A model generated the notes under the pieces. That model was not told where the DNA came from. It did not search any database and worked only from the letters and a program-made list of their open reading frames with translations. From assembly GCF_016906535.1 (NCBI RefSeq), contig NC_057370.1, positions 1,178,001 to 1,242,000 of the forward strand: 64,000 nt of DNA. Reading direction: 5' to 3'. A program made the translations under genes and the position numbers. The stretch is from Rhizoctonia solani. Taxonomy: Eukaryota > Basidiomycota > Agaricomycetes > Cantharellales > Ceratobasidiaceae. Shown here piece after piece: positions 37,772-49,974 of this stretch. Every line of letters begins with the position of its first letter. The stretch's first letter is position 1.

Positions 37772-39445
37772 ATGGTGCGGAAGAAGTATTTCAGCAAGTT
37801 GGGGCCCAGTTTTGTTAGGAGCGAGCCTGTAATCATCGACCTAATGCTGCCTTCTCCCCCTGTGATAGTCATCGACATAGATGATCTGGAGAGCCTTCCG
37901 GATCTTGATATCCAAGCTTCAACTGTTTCAGTCAAGTCGGAGCTGACGTTGGAGCCGGAGCATCAATCGATAAACGAACTCAAGAGCGAGCCCAAGGAAG
38001 AACCCAAGGACGAACCAGGAGATGAATCTAAAGACCGATCACAGGAACAGCCAAAGGACCAATCACAGACCCAATCAAACGACAAATTTAAGCAAGACCC
38101 GAAGGAGGAACTTAAACAAGAACTCAAACAAGAATTCAAGCAAGAATTCAAGGATGAGCCCAAGGAAGAGTCTATGCTTTGCACCCTACCTATAATACCA
38201 CCTATCAGACGTCGGCTTGACTGCGTAGAGATTCCTCCAATGCGGCCATCGCTGAGAAGAGCATGGGAGCGGGAGCTAGCACGTGAACGAGAGCATCACC
38301 GGTTCCGAATCCGGCTTGTTCATCGGACGCCTCTTTTAACATCCCCCACGTCTTCTTGTTCACCTAGCCCAGAAACACGTTTTGTGGTAATAGCAGGTAT
38401 TCGACTGCCTGTCTCTCGAATGCTGGACACGATGTTTGACTGGATTCACCGACGGCATGAGCTCTTTTTACGACGATTTGAAGGTCACCCTCCCCCCTGG
38501 ACGGAAGATCCTATTCTCAGAAATCACCGCTTCACAAACGTCTCTAGAACATACGACCGTGCAACTCAGTTCCTGATAAATAGAGTGATTAATGTGGGCG
38601 ATCAAACCCACGAGGAGCTTTTCTTTCGGATGGTTTTATTTCGGTTATTCAACCGTATTAGTACCTACGAATATCTCGAGCGTCGCTGTGGTCCACTCAC
38701 TATTGCGAATTTCAACATACCAAGGTGGTCCGCCGCACTTACAAGGCTGCAAAACGAAGGCAACAGTCTTTACACAGGAGCATATCAGGTCAATTGGCCT
38801 AATTTCGGTGCTGAAACCGCCAACAAACCTAGCCATGAGAAACACTTTATCCTTATCAAGCACATGCTCGAGGACGAGCTTCCTGAAAAGATGAGGAGAT
38901 ACAAGCGATTGAAGGACGCTTTCGAAAGCATACTGTTATACCCCAGCTGCGGTCAATTTAATAGCTACCAGTGAGTTCCGTTCCTCCTGTTCTGCCTCGA
39001 TGGGCTTACCGAAGATCCTATCAGGCTTGCCCTGGACTTGAACATGCTTCCCGAAGTTAACTACGATCAAGACACTTGGGCACCAGTTGGTCCAGGCTCC
39101 ATGCGTGGATTACTTAAGATGTTTGGTCCTCGTGTAAGAGGCATAGAAAATCAAGCAATGTTGTATTTGCTCTCAATTCAGGATCAACATTGGCGTCGCC
39201 TTGGAGTTGATACGAATCAACCTATTCATGGGCCAGGTCTATGTCCTCCCAGAATCGGGTTGCCTGAAATTGAGCATGGCCTCTGTGAGGTCGATAAGTA
39301 TTCACGAATGAAATATCCCGAAATCAAACTCGGAGGCGGAAAGACTCCCACAACCATCAAGCACCGATTTAAAGAAGAGTTGGCTACTCAACCTGTCACC
39401 CGCGACCTTCCACTTAAGTGGCAGAAGATGTATCCATGTCCGTGA
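37772..39445 (+). CDS. Protein with 5-hmdU DNA kinase helical / alpha-glutamyl-thymine pyrophosphorylase-like domain
   Basis: Predicted enzyme of hypermodified-thymine chemistry in DNA. The ATG at 37772 gives MVRKKYFSKLGPSF. Residues about 60-135 are a hydrophilic Lys/Glu/Gln/Asp repeat region (KEEPKDEPGDESKD, KQELKQEFKQEFKDEPKEE), probably disordered. The domain starts near residue 215 and shows the family blocks: FDWIHRRHELFLRRFEG, PPWTEDPILRNHRFTNVSRT, DRATQFLI, EELFFRMVLFRLFNRISTYE. After a 56-bp intron at 38971 come YQLALDLNMLP, WAPVGPGSMRGLLKMFGPRV, LSIQDQHWR, and PEIEHGLCEVDKYSRMKYPE. The stop is at 39445, about 540 residues. As I recall, phage base-hypermodification enzymes share this domain, and basidiomycete relatives were reported from comparative genomics. 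The substrate is unknown. No TET/JBP partner is visible in the window. Confidence 0.72.
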
Positions 39446-39951
39446 GCGTATCAAGATTCCACTTGTTTACTATGTATATTGTCCACACAATTCGTGGCCC
39501 TAATTTTTAATTTAATCGCTGGGCTTATGGTTCTTGTTTGTTGTGTTGCGCTGCTGTACATACGATTGTCTCGTGCCTCAAAGGGCAGTAATGTTGACCT
39601 AATATCCAAGATACCCAGTTTGTGTGGCCGTTGCTTGGGATAGTTGGTTTGGTTATATGCACATCGAATATTGCATGACTCGCACATAATTATAAATATG
39701 GTTACCCCGAAACAAAGCTTCTGAATCTCCGGGGGTGGGTGGGCAGAATGCGGAAAGAAGGATTGGGATCCCAAACCTGAAAGGATTGCGGGGTAGATAC
39801 AGAGCCGGGCTGTAATTTGCTAGTATTACTATTCAGAAAAAATGTGCCATTTGGGAGCGTCCCATTACTTTGGCTGGGCAAAGGTAGCTGATGGTAGATG
39901 GTCGACGACAATGCTATACCAGGTTTTACATACATATGAAGCTATTCCAAA
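39446..39951. other. Intergenic, convergent 3' ends
   Basis: About 500 bp between the convergent gene at 37772-39445 and the acyltransferase. The only open frame (39702-39935 minus) has no domain. Nothing recognised. Confidence 0.5.
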
Positions 39952-42067
39952 TTATGTATCCTTTCTAGACTCGTCTATGGTTTTATGAATTGGACCAACG
40001 ACGTCGGGAGAATCCGAAAATTTATCCGTTGCTGGTGTGGGCGGGAGGACAACCAACTCCGGAGTTCCTCGGGCCAAAAACCTTGCACGCTCTTCCCTCT
40101 GAGTGGCCATATTTTTCAAAAGGCCTGTGGCCGGTGACTTGAAGAATAGCAGAGGAACGAAAACCATAATGTGTCCATACCAAGCCATGTTGCTCCAAGA
40201 TTTAATTGAAGCTGAAATGGTCAACAAACAGAACGGCCCTGCTACATAGTTCAAGATTAGTTGCGTGCAAACAATGCCCAAGAAATCGTATACGCGTTTT
40301 GATAGCGTGGGGGGTGGAGATGATGAAAGGACTTTTGTTGCTTGTTTTTTCTGGCCCTTGGGGGGAGGTGATAATAATGGCGGGGCAAAAAGGGGTCGTA
40401 GGAAGGTACGACATTGCCGGGCAACAGTTTGTATAAAACCTCCTAGAATGAACGTGAGGTAGTATCCACCGCAGAATCCATGCTTAACAACACGGCATTA
40501 GTTTCGTCTCAAATTTCTTTGGGGGCAATAAAATACTTACCCAGAGTGCGCTGGTCAAGAAAGTCAACATGCTACTCTTGAACCCAGGCCGTTTTCCTTG
40601 GGGCGTGACACGCTTATAAATGCAGTTGCGCAACCAAACGTTGGTGTTGATATTCCAGCTATCTAGTAAAACCTTGAAGTTCGGAGCAAATTCGATATTT
40701 TTGATGTCGATGTTGGCGGTTTTATCCCAGCGTGGCTGACCCGTAGCATCAAAACCGTTGAAACCTAGACCGGACAAGATGGCGGCACCCTTTTGATATT
40801 CGAAATCAATGAATTAGATCGAGGTGATCACGCACAGCAACGCACCTCAGTGAGAGACCAGGCGCCATAGTACTTGGTTCGAGTAACAAATCCAAACAAT
40901 TGGGTCGTTCCCAGCCTGGGCGCACCGTGTCAATTACTGCGCTTGGGGAGGTCCTACATACTCACTTGTACCAGAATGGCCTCGCGCTCCATTTAGGGTC
41001 TACGCTCATGCCATAATTGAACTGAGGGTTGAAGAGAGTAAAGAGCAGTAGAAACACTAATCCCTGGGCAAACTTAAGGTAGGCCACTCGTTTACGGCCA
41101 GCTGGGACTCGTCGTTTTATCTTGGGAACTGAGTCGTTCTTCTCGGAAACTTGGGATCCACCATTGGAGGAGCTTTCAGGTGGTACGAAGATCGTCTCAT
41201 CGATCAATGAACGATACGACACGAATTCAAATGCAGGGCCAACAAGTAGACCAGGAAAATAGAACCTAGACAATCGCAGATTGGAAGACCAGTTTGGAGT
41301 GAAATATTACTGGACGTACACGTAGCCGAGAAATTCAAGTAGGCTAGGGTATTCTTGTACTCTAGTTGCAAGCTGAGAATGATCTAAAGACTGCATTTGG
41401 GTTAGAGAAATCTGACCGTTGCTACTATTGTTGTGTACTATACCTCTGTTGGTTGACGTCCATCGTAGATGTTCCAAGCAAATGTGGAGAGCTTGATAAC
41501 AAGGACCATTTGAGTTCCCGTGATTTCGAGATCATCCAAGGTGAGATATGCAGTACGATACGCGTGGCTATAAATAGCAAAATAATCAGAAATGTTTTCT
41601 TTGTGGTCGAGGCTAAGGTTTACTTGACTAGAAGATGCGCCATAACAAACCTAAAATAAATAGCCACAGTTAATGGACGGCTGACTATCAAATTGGATTT
41701 AGCTTACGCAAATACGATCCAGGGCATGTTTTGAGACTTTATACGCTTTGCACCAAAGTAAGTGAAGGTGGAGCTAAGCAGCAAATGGGCCGTCCCCCAG
41801 TAGAGTCGTAATATCGGGACCAAGAAAAACATCGAGACAGTGATATTATAGACATATTTTATATGAGGGTTGTCCTTTGGTAACCTGACATAGATTGTGC
41901 TGAGAGGATACGCGACGAGGAGGCAGAAAATTAGCTAATTGGAGGCGGGTTCGATTGCTCTGATGTCAGTCGTCGTGAAGCGGAAATAACGGATGACATA
42001 TACCCACCTTTATTTGATCTGCTGGGGCACCCAGTACGGACGATATGGAGACGAAAAGGCCGTCCAT
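39952..42067 (-). CDS. ALE1: MBOAT lysophospholipid acyltransferase (ALE1/LPT1-like)
   Basis: ER membrane enzyme that re-acylates lysophospholipids. The ATG at 42067 gives MDGLFVSISSVLGAPADQIK; short hydrophobic exons follow. Visible blocks: SRFYFPGLLVGPAFEFVSYR (about 41215-41273), GMSVDPKWSARPFWYK, GFNGFDATGQPRWDKTANID, and NIEFAPNFKVLLDSWNINTN with VWLRNCIYKRV, which contains the MBOAT Asn motif. The catalytic His lies in ALW|HG across an intron at about 40480-40545, then GYYLTFILGGFIQTVARQCR. The C-terminus has more spans (CTQLILNYVAGPFCLLTISA), a basic cytosolic tail and a stop at 39952. Length is roughly 530 residues. Small exons near 41270-42000 were not all resolved. Confidence 0.85.
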
Positions 42068-42433
42068 CGTATAGTTGGTGTCGTCACAGACGTGGCAGTC
42101 CTCAAAGGACTTGCTAGTTTTAATCGAGATAGCACGCTGCAAATGGGACCCTGATCACCATGGACAAACGATTGGGGTTGATCGGCTCGAGCCAACGCCC
42201 CATAGACTGACCGTTGAATTGTATGCTCACATTATATCATTCTTTGAAAGCAGCTGTTTGTGGTTCTGATACCAGCAAACTCCCAATTGATACGCGTGTA
42301 AAACTAAAAGTGCTCTTTTCGTAGAACATCATACATTGCGTTACAGTACACAATCAAGTACTAGCGCCCGATCACCCGATTGTTTGACATCATCTCTGGG
42401 CCCATTACCGTGCTACCATCCCTCCAGTCTATC
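42068..42433. other. Divergent promoter region, ALE1 / YjbQ-family gene
   Basis: 366 bp between divergent start codons. No TCACGTG box or other motif was recognised. Confidence 0.45.
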
Positions 42434-43241
42434 ATGCCCTGGCAAAAAGTCATCACCCTTGGAAGGAGATCCAAAGGGTATGATAAAGCATAGATGCTCT
42501 ACCTTGAAACCAGAACGCTAATTCTACGGAATAAGTTGCCATTTGGTCACTGACGAAATTCTCCCTCAGATTTCTGAAGGGTTGAGGCAAACGCCGGTAA
42601 GTATCCTCAAGCACTACTCTAAGACGTACCCCCTAAATATGCATTCGAGGTCGGAATACTCCACCTATTTATACAGCATACTTCTGCTGCTTTGACGGTC
42701 AATGAGAACTATGACCCTGGTATGCTAATCACCTCTACCCACATTGAGTAATTGTTAACGGATACATTCAAGATGTTAGAAAAGGTTAGTCAAATTGACT
42801 CTTCGAATCATTTTGAACTAATAGACCATTTGAGATATGAGCATGGCTCTGGATCAGATCGTCCCGGAGAGCATGCCGTGGTTGCATACAGATGAGGGCC
42901 CAGAGTGCGTACATGCCAGTTTGTGAAACTTCCACCGCTATACTAATCAGATCTTACGATTCCGTATCGCAGCGACTCGTAGGTGCTACCAACTATAGGA
43001 TCCTATGAAACGTGATGGTGACCATAATTGCAGTGTATCTCATACGAAAACCTCCCTCATCGGGCCTTCTCTCCATATCCCAATCACAAACAACCGTCTT
43101 AACTTGGGGACGTGGCAAGGTATATACTTGGCCGAGTTTAGGTTCGTACTTATACTCGATATTGACAATCATGTATTTACTGGCCTGTTTGCAAATAGGC
43201 ATGCCCCACACAGCCGTCGAGTTGTATGCACCATTTTGTGA
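42434..43241 (+). CDS. YjbQ/UPF0047 family protein (secondary thiamine-phosphate synthase-like)
   Basis: Small conserved beta protein; bacterial YjbQ has weak thiamine-phosphate synthase activity, but the physiological role is unknown. The ATG at 42434 gives [15 protein letters not shown]. Spliced exons continue [118 protein letters not shown], with the stop at 43241. The family His residues in FIQHTSA and EFRHA, and GTWQGIYL, are present. The Asp-Asp-Ser of EGPDDS needs a 6-nt exon at 42973-42978. An apparent stop after DVRK disappears if the acceptor at TTTGAG|AT (about 42836) is used. Complete at about 145 residues. Confidence 0.88.
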
Positions 43242-44078
43242 GTAGTACACCTCTTGTTATGTGTAGTAAAGGATCTTTCACTCAAGCAACCACACTTTTT
43301 CAAGGCCATAGATCGAGTGACACACGAAGAAATCATTAAAAACCTACCCTTGTTTTGCTCCATTGTTGTCTAACATTGGTATCTTGCATATTAATGAAAG
43401 GGCTGTGTGCCAAAATCAATTAGCATAAAATTAATTATGATACAACCACCTGAGAGTTCCACAGGACATGAGGGTTAAAGGGCGTTATCCTGGGCATAGT
43501 CTATTGCTCAGACATGACCTCGTAGTCAACACCGAGAGCCACGAGCCTGATGTAACATATATGAGGTCTGATCTGTGTCAGTACTAAAGTATTGCATTCT
43601 TCTTTGGTTCTGTCCAATCACTGCTATATCATGTCTGAAGATCATTGACTCCGACTCCCGGGGCAACGCACCGCAAGAGTCGCCTTCGGACGTTGTTGAC
43701 ACAACACAATTGCAATTTCTTCGTTTATTCATTGTATTTGCCTTCATCTACGGCCCATGTAGAGTACCAGTTCCTGCCTGTCACCGTCTTTATTCGTGTT
43801 CATTATATAGATCCTTACAAGATTTATTCTTTGCTTATTTTAAAGGGACAAAAGAATTGGTCAATTTCAATGTTAATTGTTTTCACTGGATGTTGAGATC
43901 CGGTGTTTGCGCTAATCATACAATGTAAACACGGACAAGTCGAGGATGATAGTAATGGCGATAACGACAGATCATGCATGCGGCGGGGCAGAGACAACAG
44001 TAGGCCCGCCCAGAAAATAAATTAAAAGCAGTTGCGAGGCGCAGTTTCTTGACGCTGTTGAAGCGACGAGAAATGCAC
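43242..44078. other. Intergenic, convergent 3' ends of YjbQ gene and MET6
   Basis: About 840 bp, AT-rich. Open frames such as 43575-43928 lack any family signature or splice context. I see no gene. Confidence 0.5.
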
Positions 44079-46649
44079 TTAGGCGTGCTGCTCACGGGCC
44101 CAGCGAGCGGCGGCGACGAGGTTGGAGAGGGAAGCCTTGGTCTCCTTCCAACCGCGGGTCTTCAGGCCGCAATCGGGATTCACGAACAGCAGCTCGGGCT
44201 TAATGAGCGTCAGGAACTCGGCAATACGATCCTTGATCTCCTGTTCGCTAGGCACACGAGGCGAGTGGATATCGTAGACACCGGGCCCGATCTCGTTCGA
44301 GTAACCAAACTGCTTGAAGGCACCGAGCAACTTGAGGTCACTCTTGGAAGCCTCAACGGAAATAACATCAGCGTCAAGACGCTGGATCGACGGGAAGATA
44401 TCGTTAAAGTCAGAGTAGCAGAAGTGAGAGTGAGTCTGGGTGGCATCGGTGACACCGGCTGTGGCAAGCTTGAAGGAATCGACAGCCCAGGTAAGGTAGG
44501 CATCCCAGTCGATGCGGCGGAGAGGAAGCTATGAAGGGATGAGAGTTAGCATACGCAACCAGTTGGCTGAGTATCACACTTACACCCTCACGGATAGCCG
44601 GCTCGTCAACCTGAATGGCATGGATACCGGCCTTCTCGAGATCGATAACTTCGTCGCGGAGAGCAAGGGCAAGCTGCTTGGATTGGAGCTCGCGAGAGAC
44701 ATCGGCACGAGGGAACGACCAGTTGAGGATTGTAACGGGGCCAGTAAGCATACCCTTCATCGGCTTCTTGGTAACGCTTTGGGCATAACTCGACCACTTG
44801 ACAGTCATAGGGCCGGGACGGCTGACGTCGGAGACAATGATAGGGGGACGCACGTAACTAAGATTGCAATATTATTAGGATTGATCACCGCCAGGAAACA
44901 TGTTACCAACCGAGATCCGTAGCTTTGAACCCATCCGTTCTGTGTGAATACGAAGCCGTTGAGCTGTTCACCGAAGTACTGAACCATGTCATTACGCTCG
45001 GGTTCGCCATGAACCAAGAGGTCAAGGCCGAGCTCTTCCTGGATCTTGACAACCTCCTGGATCTCCTTCTTGATAAACTCGTCATACTGCTCTTGGGTGA
45101 TGGTACCCTTGGTGAGGTTAGCACGAGCAGTGCGGATCTCCTTGGTCTGAGGGAAAGAACCAATAGTAGTAGTCGGGAACTTGGGGAGAGCAAGGTGTTT
45201 CTTCTGGGCCTCCCAGCGGTCTGGGAAGGGACTCTTGCGATTGAGATCATCGGGAGTGATGGCAGCAACGCGCTTGCGAACAGCATCATCCGAGGTGCTC
45301 TCGAATTCACGGCGCTTCTTGATCGACTCACGGTTGGCCTCGAGAGCGGTAGAAACAGCGCTGTCCTGAGAGCCAGAGAGAGCGGCAGCAATGGTAGCAA
45401 CCTCGTGCGCCTTCTCAAGAGCGAAAGAGAACCAGTCGCGCTGTTCAGAGGTAAGCTTCTTCTCATTGGCCAGAGTGACCGGGGTGTGGAGCAACGAAGA
45501 AGAGGTAGCAACAATTACACGGTCAGAGTCAAGGGCGTCGACAGCCTTCTGGCCCAGCTTAATGGACGCCTCGAAATCGTTCTTCCAAATGTTGCGCCCA
45601 GACACAAGGCCAAGAGAAAGAACGATGGGGGTATCCTTGATGGCCGCAATGACCTCATCAAGCTGAGCAGGTGCACGGTCGAGGTCGATGTGAAGACCAG
45701 CGATTGGAAGCTTGGCAACAAACTTAAGGTTAGAATCGAGGCGACCAAAGTAAGTAGTGAGAAGGATCTTGGCGCCAGTCTTAGAAAGAGTCTCGTATGC
45801 GGTGGCAAACTCGTTGGCGTACTTCTCGGCGAGATCGAGAACGAGAACAGGCTCATCGACCTGGACCCACTCGGCACCTGCACCCTTGAGCTCCGAGAGG
45901 ATTTTCTCGTAGGCAGGGAGAAGCTTGGGAAGGAGAGAGATACGGTCAAATGACGACGAAGCTTCCTTGGCGTTCTTTCCAAGAAGGAGGAAAGACAGAG
46001 GACCGAGCACAACGGGGCGAGTATCAATACCCGAAGCCTTGGCCTCCTTATATTCATTGAGGGCCTTGTTGTAAAGGAGCTTGATGTCAGTAGACTCGGA
46101 AAATTCAGGGACGACGTAGTGGTAATTCGAGTCGAACCTGATGTACGAGTAACGGTAATCAGAATAATTAATTTCACCGAAAAAGGCAATTGTTACAAAC
46201 CATTTCTTCATCTCGGAAGCGGGGACGTCGACGCCATCTGCCTGGCGACCACGACCCATGGCAAAGAAGACATCGAGGTCAGAAAGCCCCTGGCCCTGGT
46301 AACGAGGAGGGATCACGTTGAATGCGGCCGAGTGGTCAAGAACGTGATCATAGAGAGAGAATTCACCACTGTAAAATGCATATGAGCGCGTATGACGCGA
46401 TATTTGCATAAAAATGCGTACCTTGGGACATGGGCAACACCCTGGCCCTTAATCGATTCCCAAGAGGCCTTACGGACATCAGCAGCAGCCTTTTGGAGAT
46501 CTTCGGCCGAGAGTTTCCCAGCCCAGTAGGCCTCAACGGCCTTTTTAACCTCACGGAATTCACCTATCGAGAGTCAGTATATGCATAACTGCTTATATTG
46601 TAACAGACCCACCAATGCGAGGGAAACCAAGAACGCTAGAAGTAACCAT
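44079..46649 (-). CDS. MET6: Cobalamin-independent methionine synthase
   Basis: Transfers the methyl group of 5-methyltetrahydropteroyl-tri-glutamate to homocysteine in the cytosol. The ATG at 46649 gives [13 protein letters not shown], then [20 protein letters not shown] and [20 protein letters not shown]. The N-terminal half shows [30 protein letters not shown] and [20 protein letters not shown]. The catalytic half shows [59 protein letters not shown] and [40 protein letters not shown]. The zinc ligands lie in [10 protein letters not shown] and [12 protein letters not shown]. It ends WAREQHA at 44079, about 765 residues. Third positions are strongly C/G biased, as in highly expressed fungal genes. 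Introns at about 44530-44580, 44860-44910, 46136-46198, 46375-46425 and 46565-46610. Confidence 0.95.
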
Positions 46650-46718
46650 TTTTTGACAGAGGTAGAGGGTGTGGAGAGGATGGTCTGCGGCGCGTTCAAA
46701 TTTAAATACCTGCCCAAT

Positions 46719-46724
46719 CACGTG
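46719..46724. promoter_or_regulatory. ATCACGTG (E-box/Cbf1-like) site upstream of MET6
   Basis: ATCACGTGG on the + strand, 70 bp from the MET6 start at 46649. In yeasts this sequence is the Cbf1 site of sulphur-amino-acid genes, so methionine-related regulation is a fair guess. Confidence 0.55.
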
Positions 46725-46972
46725 GCGCGCTCCATTTTATCTTCCGCCATCCATCAACTAAATCGTACGTTGAATATTTTCATCGAACCCCCGGGAACCG
46801 CTATTAGCCATAGCCACTCATATAAACGCACAAAGCACGCCATCAAGTCGCGTACCTATCGATCTAGCCTGTCACGGCAGTATCACGGCCTATCTTCACA
46901 AGTGAATAACATGATGCCCGGAAATTCATTTTGAGAAGTGTCCTCAGCACCTAATAAGGTATATTACATGAC

Positions 46973-49585
46973 TTAAAATACAACATGCTTAACCATTGAA
47001 TGCTGCGAATGACCTAGGGTTAGTATTCCAAACGTAAACCATGACAGGAGCTCCACTCACCATCATCTCCTATCTCGACACCAAGCTCGGAGCGAGCCAT
47101 ATCTCTAAACTGTTTGTCTAATACATCCTCGAATCCCCAAGCAGGTCCATATAACCACTGCCACACACGGGTAAACCAGAATCCAAGATCTACAACTGAA
47201 AGTGCGATACGGAATACCACAAGTGAAACCACCGCATGGAACGTGTTCGAGATGCCGTAGGTCACTGAGGGGACAGCTTGCGCGTACCCCACTGCTGCCC
47301 ACCGTGCCGTTATGTTTAAACGATTAGATGGGCTCCCAAGGGATTGGTTATTAGCTTGTAGCATTCGCTGTGCCCGACCGACAAAAATAAGCTCCTGCAC
47401 TACACATCAATACGGGAGAACCCTAATTGCCCAAGTAACATACCCGAGGGATAAGATCCTGAAATTCCAGAAAGGTTTTCATCTTTTCTTTGAGCATACT
47501 GATGACAACAGGTTTAGGGCAATCCACTTTGAGTCATCAAAGAATGACAAACTACGTACACCTGCTGGGAATAATGATCGGTTGGTACATCTTGATGTTC
47601 CTGTTGGCTTGGGTCTGGTTTTTGCACGCGGTGCGGCCGTAACAAGATGGCACTCGAGAATAGATTGGCATTTCCTTTGCGGATCCCCCATGTCTCTGCG
47701 ATGCTCTGCTTACGCTAATGCGTGAGGACGAGTTTTAAACAACAAATACTTGAGAACACTCGCCTCGATGGCGTCGAGATCTCCGATAAACAAACTTCGC
47801 CAAAGTGTAGCATACTCTTTCCTGAACTTTTCGGGTAACGTCACGTATACTGAAACCGTATTTTTTAATCGTTTTTATCTCAGACAATTGGGCCGACTCA
47901 CACCCGTGGTCGATTAAAACAACCTGAGGTATCTTTGGGTTCTCCGGGTTCGGTCTAACAAGAACTGAATGACGCATATACTCAGCTGTTCAGTCAGGAA
48001 TCATCAATAAGTAAACACTTGCCGTTTCCGGGATGAGGGTCCGCATGCAAAAATCCAAACACGAACACTTGAGCGCCAATAACGTCGAGCAGTGTGTCCA
48101 TTGCAATCTTAGGATCAAAGCCCCACTTTCGCTGAGTCGCAGCATCTGTGATACGACAAGCTCCGCCAATCCTAAGCCCGTAGGGTGAGCTTCCATGTGC
48201 TGGTAGGAATGTAGTTCATTAGCCCACCAATCAGCCGTCATTACTCGATCTCCGGTACGTTCCCAGTAAACTTTAGGAATCAAGGCTCTTCCTCGAAGCT
48301 TTGGGTCACTATCAATATCTTCCGCCGCACGTGTAGCGTTTCTGGCCTCGCGTATAAAATCCGTTTCGTGACGCATTTGGTCGCTAACATCTAAGTTAAA
48401 CAAGCGGTGTGTATCAGCAACGCATTGGCTCGAGTAGAGCTAACTAACAAGTTGCCACAAATGCGATGGGCATCCCAAAGAACTTTTCTCCCATCCAGAG
48501 GAGCATCCTATAAGAGAACAAATCCCATTCAAGCTATTTTTGGCCATGAATCGAGTGCTTGATGTGACTTGAGAAAATTAACGTACTTGTTGAGGGATCG
48601 CTGATTTCTGGACCTTGACAGCGACCTCTTTTCCATTCAGCACGGCCCTGTGAACTTGGGCTATGGAAGCCGATGCGATAGGTTCGGGATCGAATGATTC
48701 GAATAGAGCAGAGATAGGGGCTCCTAACGATGACTCGACCGTCTGTGAATGAATATCTCAGTGCTTGCGTAGGTTGAGGTCACGCCGAAACTACCTTTTT
48801 GACTATACTGAAGTCTTCCGTTGGTGCTTGATCAAAGATTGTATTAAATGCTTCTCTGTCTGATGCGAGATTCAGGACAGGCTTTATGCGTTAATACAGA
48901 CGAACGTACAAGGTGCTGGGAGTAATCCTGCCTGAAGACCGATTGCTTGGCCTGCCTAAGATTAGTGCGTGAGTATATACCTCACCATTATTTGGACATC
49001 CCACCTTGATATATAAACCGCTAAACAGTGTGTTAGACAAAATATATGATGTATACAGATATGTACGCACTTACCCGTTATCAATCACACAGTTGTGAAG
49101 TCTTCTGGCAACTCGCTCGTGTAATTCATCAATCCCTTCTGAGTTCTCTGGGTTGAAGTTCCATTTATCTGATTTAGGGTTTCAGCTGGGAGATTATTGG
49201 TGGTGCACGCGACTACCCACAATCCAGTGTGACTACGATGCTATTGAGATTTCGCCCATGATCAGCATGTATTATCAATTCGATGTGAGAAAATCACCTA
49301 CCCCATCCATAATGTTCTCAACGAACGCCTTGAGAACATTAATTGCCGTTAATATACCCCAATCGGGTTCGTATTCGATAGAGCTTTACCAAGTGCTTAC
49401 CTGATGGCACTGGCTTTATATTCTCGGTCGTAGTAGTAGGTCCCAGCCCCAACTGTTCCGAGCCCAAATAACATCTTTGCGGCTCTATATCGAGGCATGG
49501 GGACTGCCGAAACGTTCGCATTAGCTCGGCTTAGTCGAGGCCACTTCGGGCCTACTAAAGTACGATATTGGGCCAGGTTTAGCAT
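46973..49585 (-). CDS. ABC1/ADCK (COQ8-like) atypical kinase, ADCK1-type
   Basis: Mitochondrial member of the UbiB/ABC1 kinase-like family, involved in lipid or coenzyme Q homeostasis. The ATG at 49585 gives [20 protein letters not shown], then [18 protein letters not shown] near a short hydrophobic stretch. ABC1 marks: [20 protein letters not shown] with the KxGQ motif (about 48930-49085), [20 protein letters not shown] then VAVKVQK (catalytic Lys, about 48610-48690), [32 protein letters not shown] (about 48020-48070) and VVLIDHGCE (DFG equivalent, about 47905-47930). The C-terminus (47020-47400) is hydrophobic ([20 protein letters not shown]). A last intron at about 47020-47065 leads to the end near 46973; reading through it would stop at 47020. 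Confidence 0.82.
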
Positions 49586-49974
49586 ATTAAATCTATAAGG
49601 GTATGCGACTGAAGAGAGGAGTAGTTAAGTCTTAAAATCTGTGCACCTGCATTTTGTATGGTGCGGGCGATCCTGCCGGTGACTTGCGCGTCATCGTCTG
49701 GAACTTGGTCATCGACGTCGGCCCAAAGGGTGCAAGACCCTGAGCCAAGCGCCGTTCCAAATGCGGGGATATGAGAGGCAACTCTCTCTCTTGACCCCCG
49801 CTTAGCCACTGTTGGGCGTCTATTGGCTATAAACACATCGAAAAGACGTTCAATAAGAAACGGAATTTTATCAATACTACATTAAATATTAATTTCTGAG
49901 ATTTGACTAGTACTCGAGTTTGTGGGCTTGCTCTCTACGACCCAGTCCGGCACCCATTTCTCCTGATCGGGAAC
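49586..49974. other. Divergent promoter region, ABC1 kinase / PHAF1
   Basis: 389 bp between divergent start codons. An 85-codon minus-strand frame (49579-49836) overlaps the kinase start and has no family. No clear motif. Confidence 0.45.

Noticed and set aside
42775..42860. Apparent frameshift or stop in the YjbQ-family gene after DVRK
   Set aside because: Using the acceptor TTTGAG|ATATG instead of the AATAG upstream gives [16 protein letters not shown] in frame, matching the family. No break is needed.
43575..43928. 117-codon frame between the YjbQ gene and MET6
   Set aside because: AT-rich flank composition, no domain, no supporting introns.
46136..46198. A 21-residue insertion in MET6 ([20 protein letters not shown])
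   Set aside because: It is a read-through intron; splicing TG|GTTTGT..CATCAG|G restores [15 protein letters not shown].
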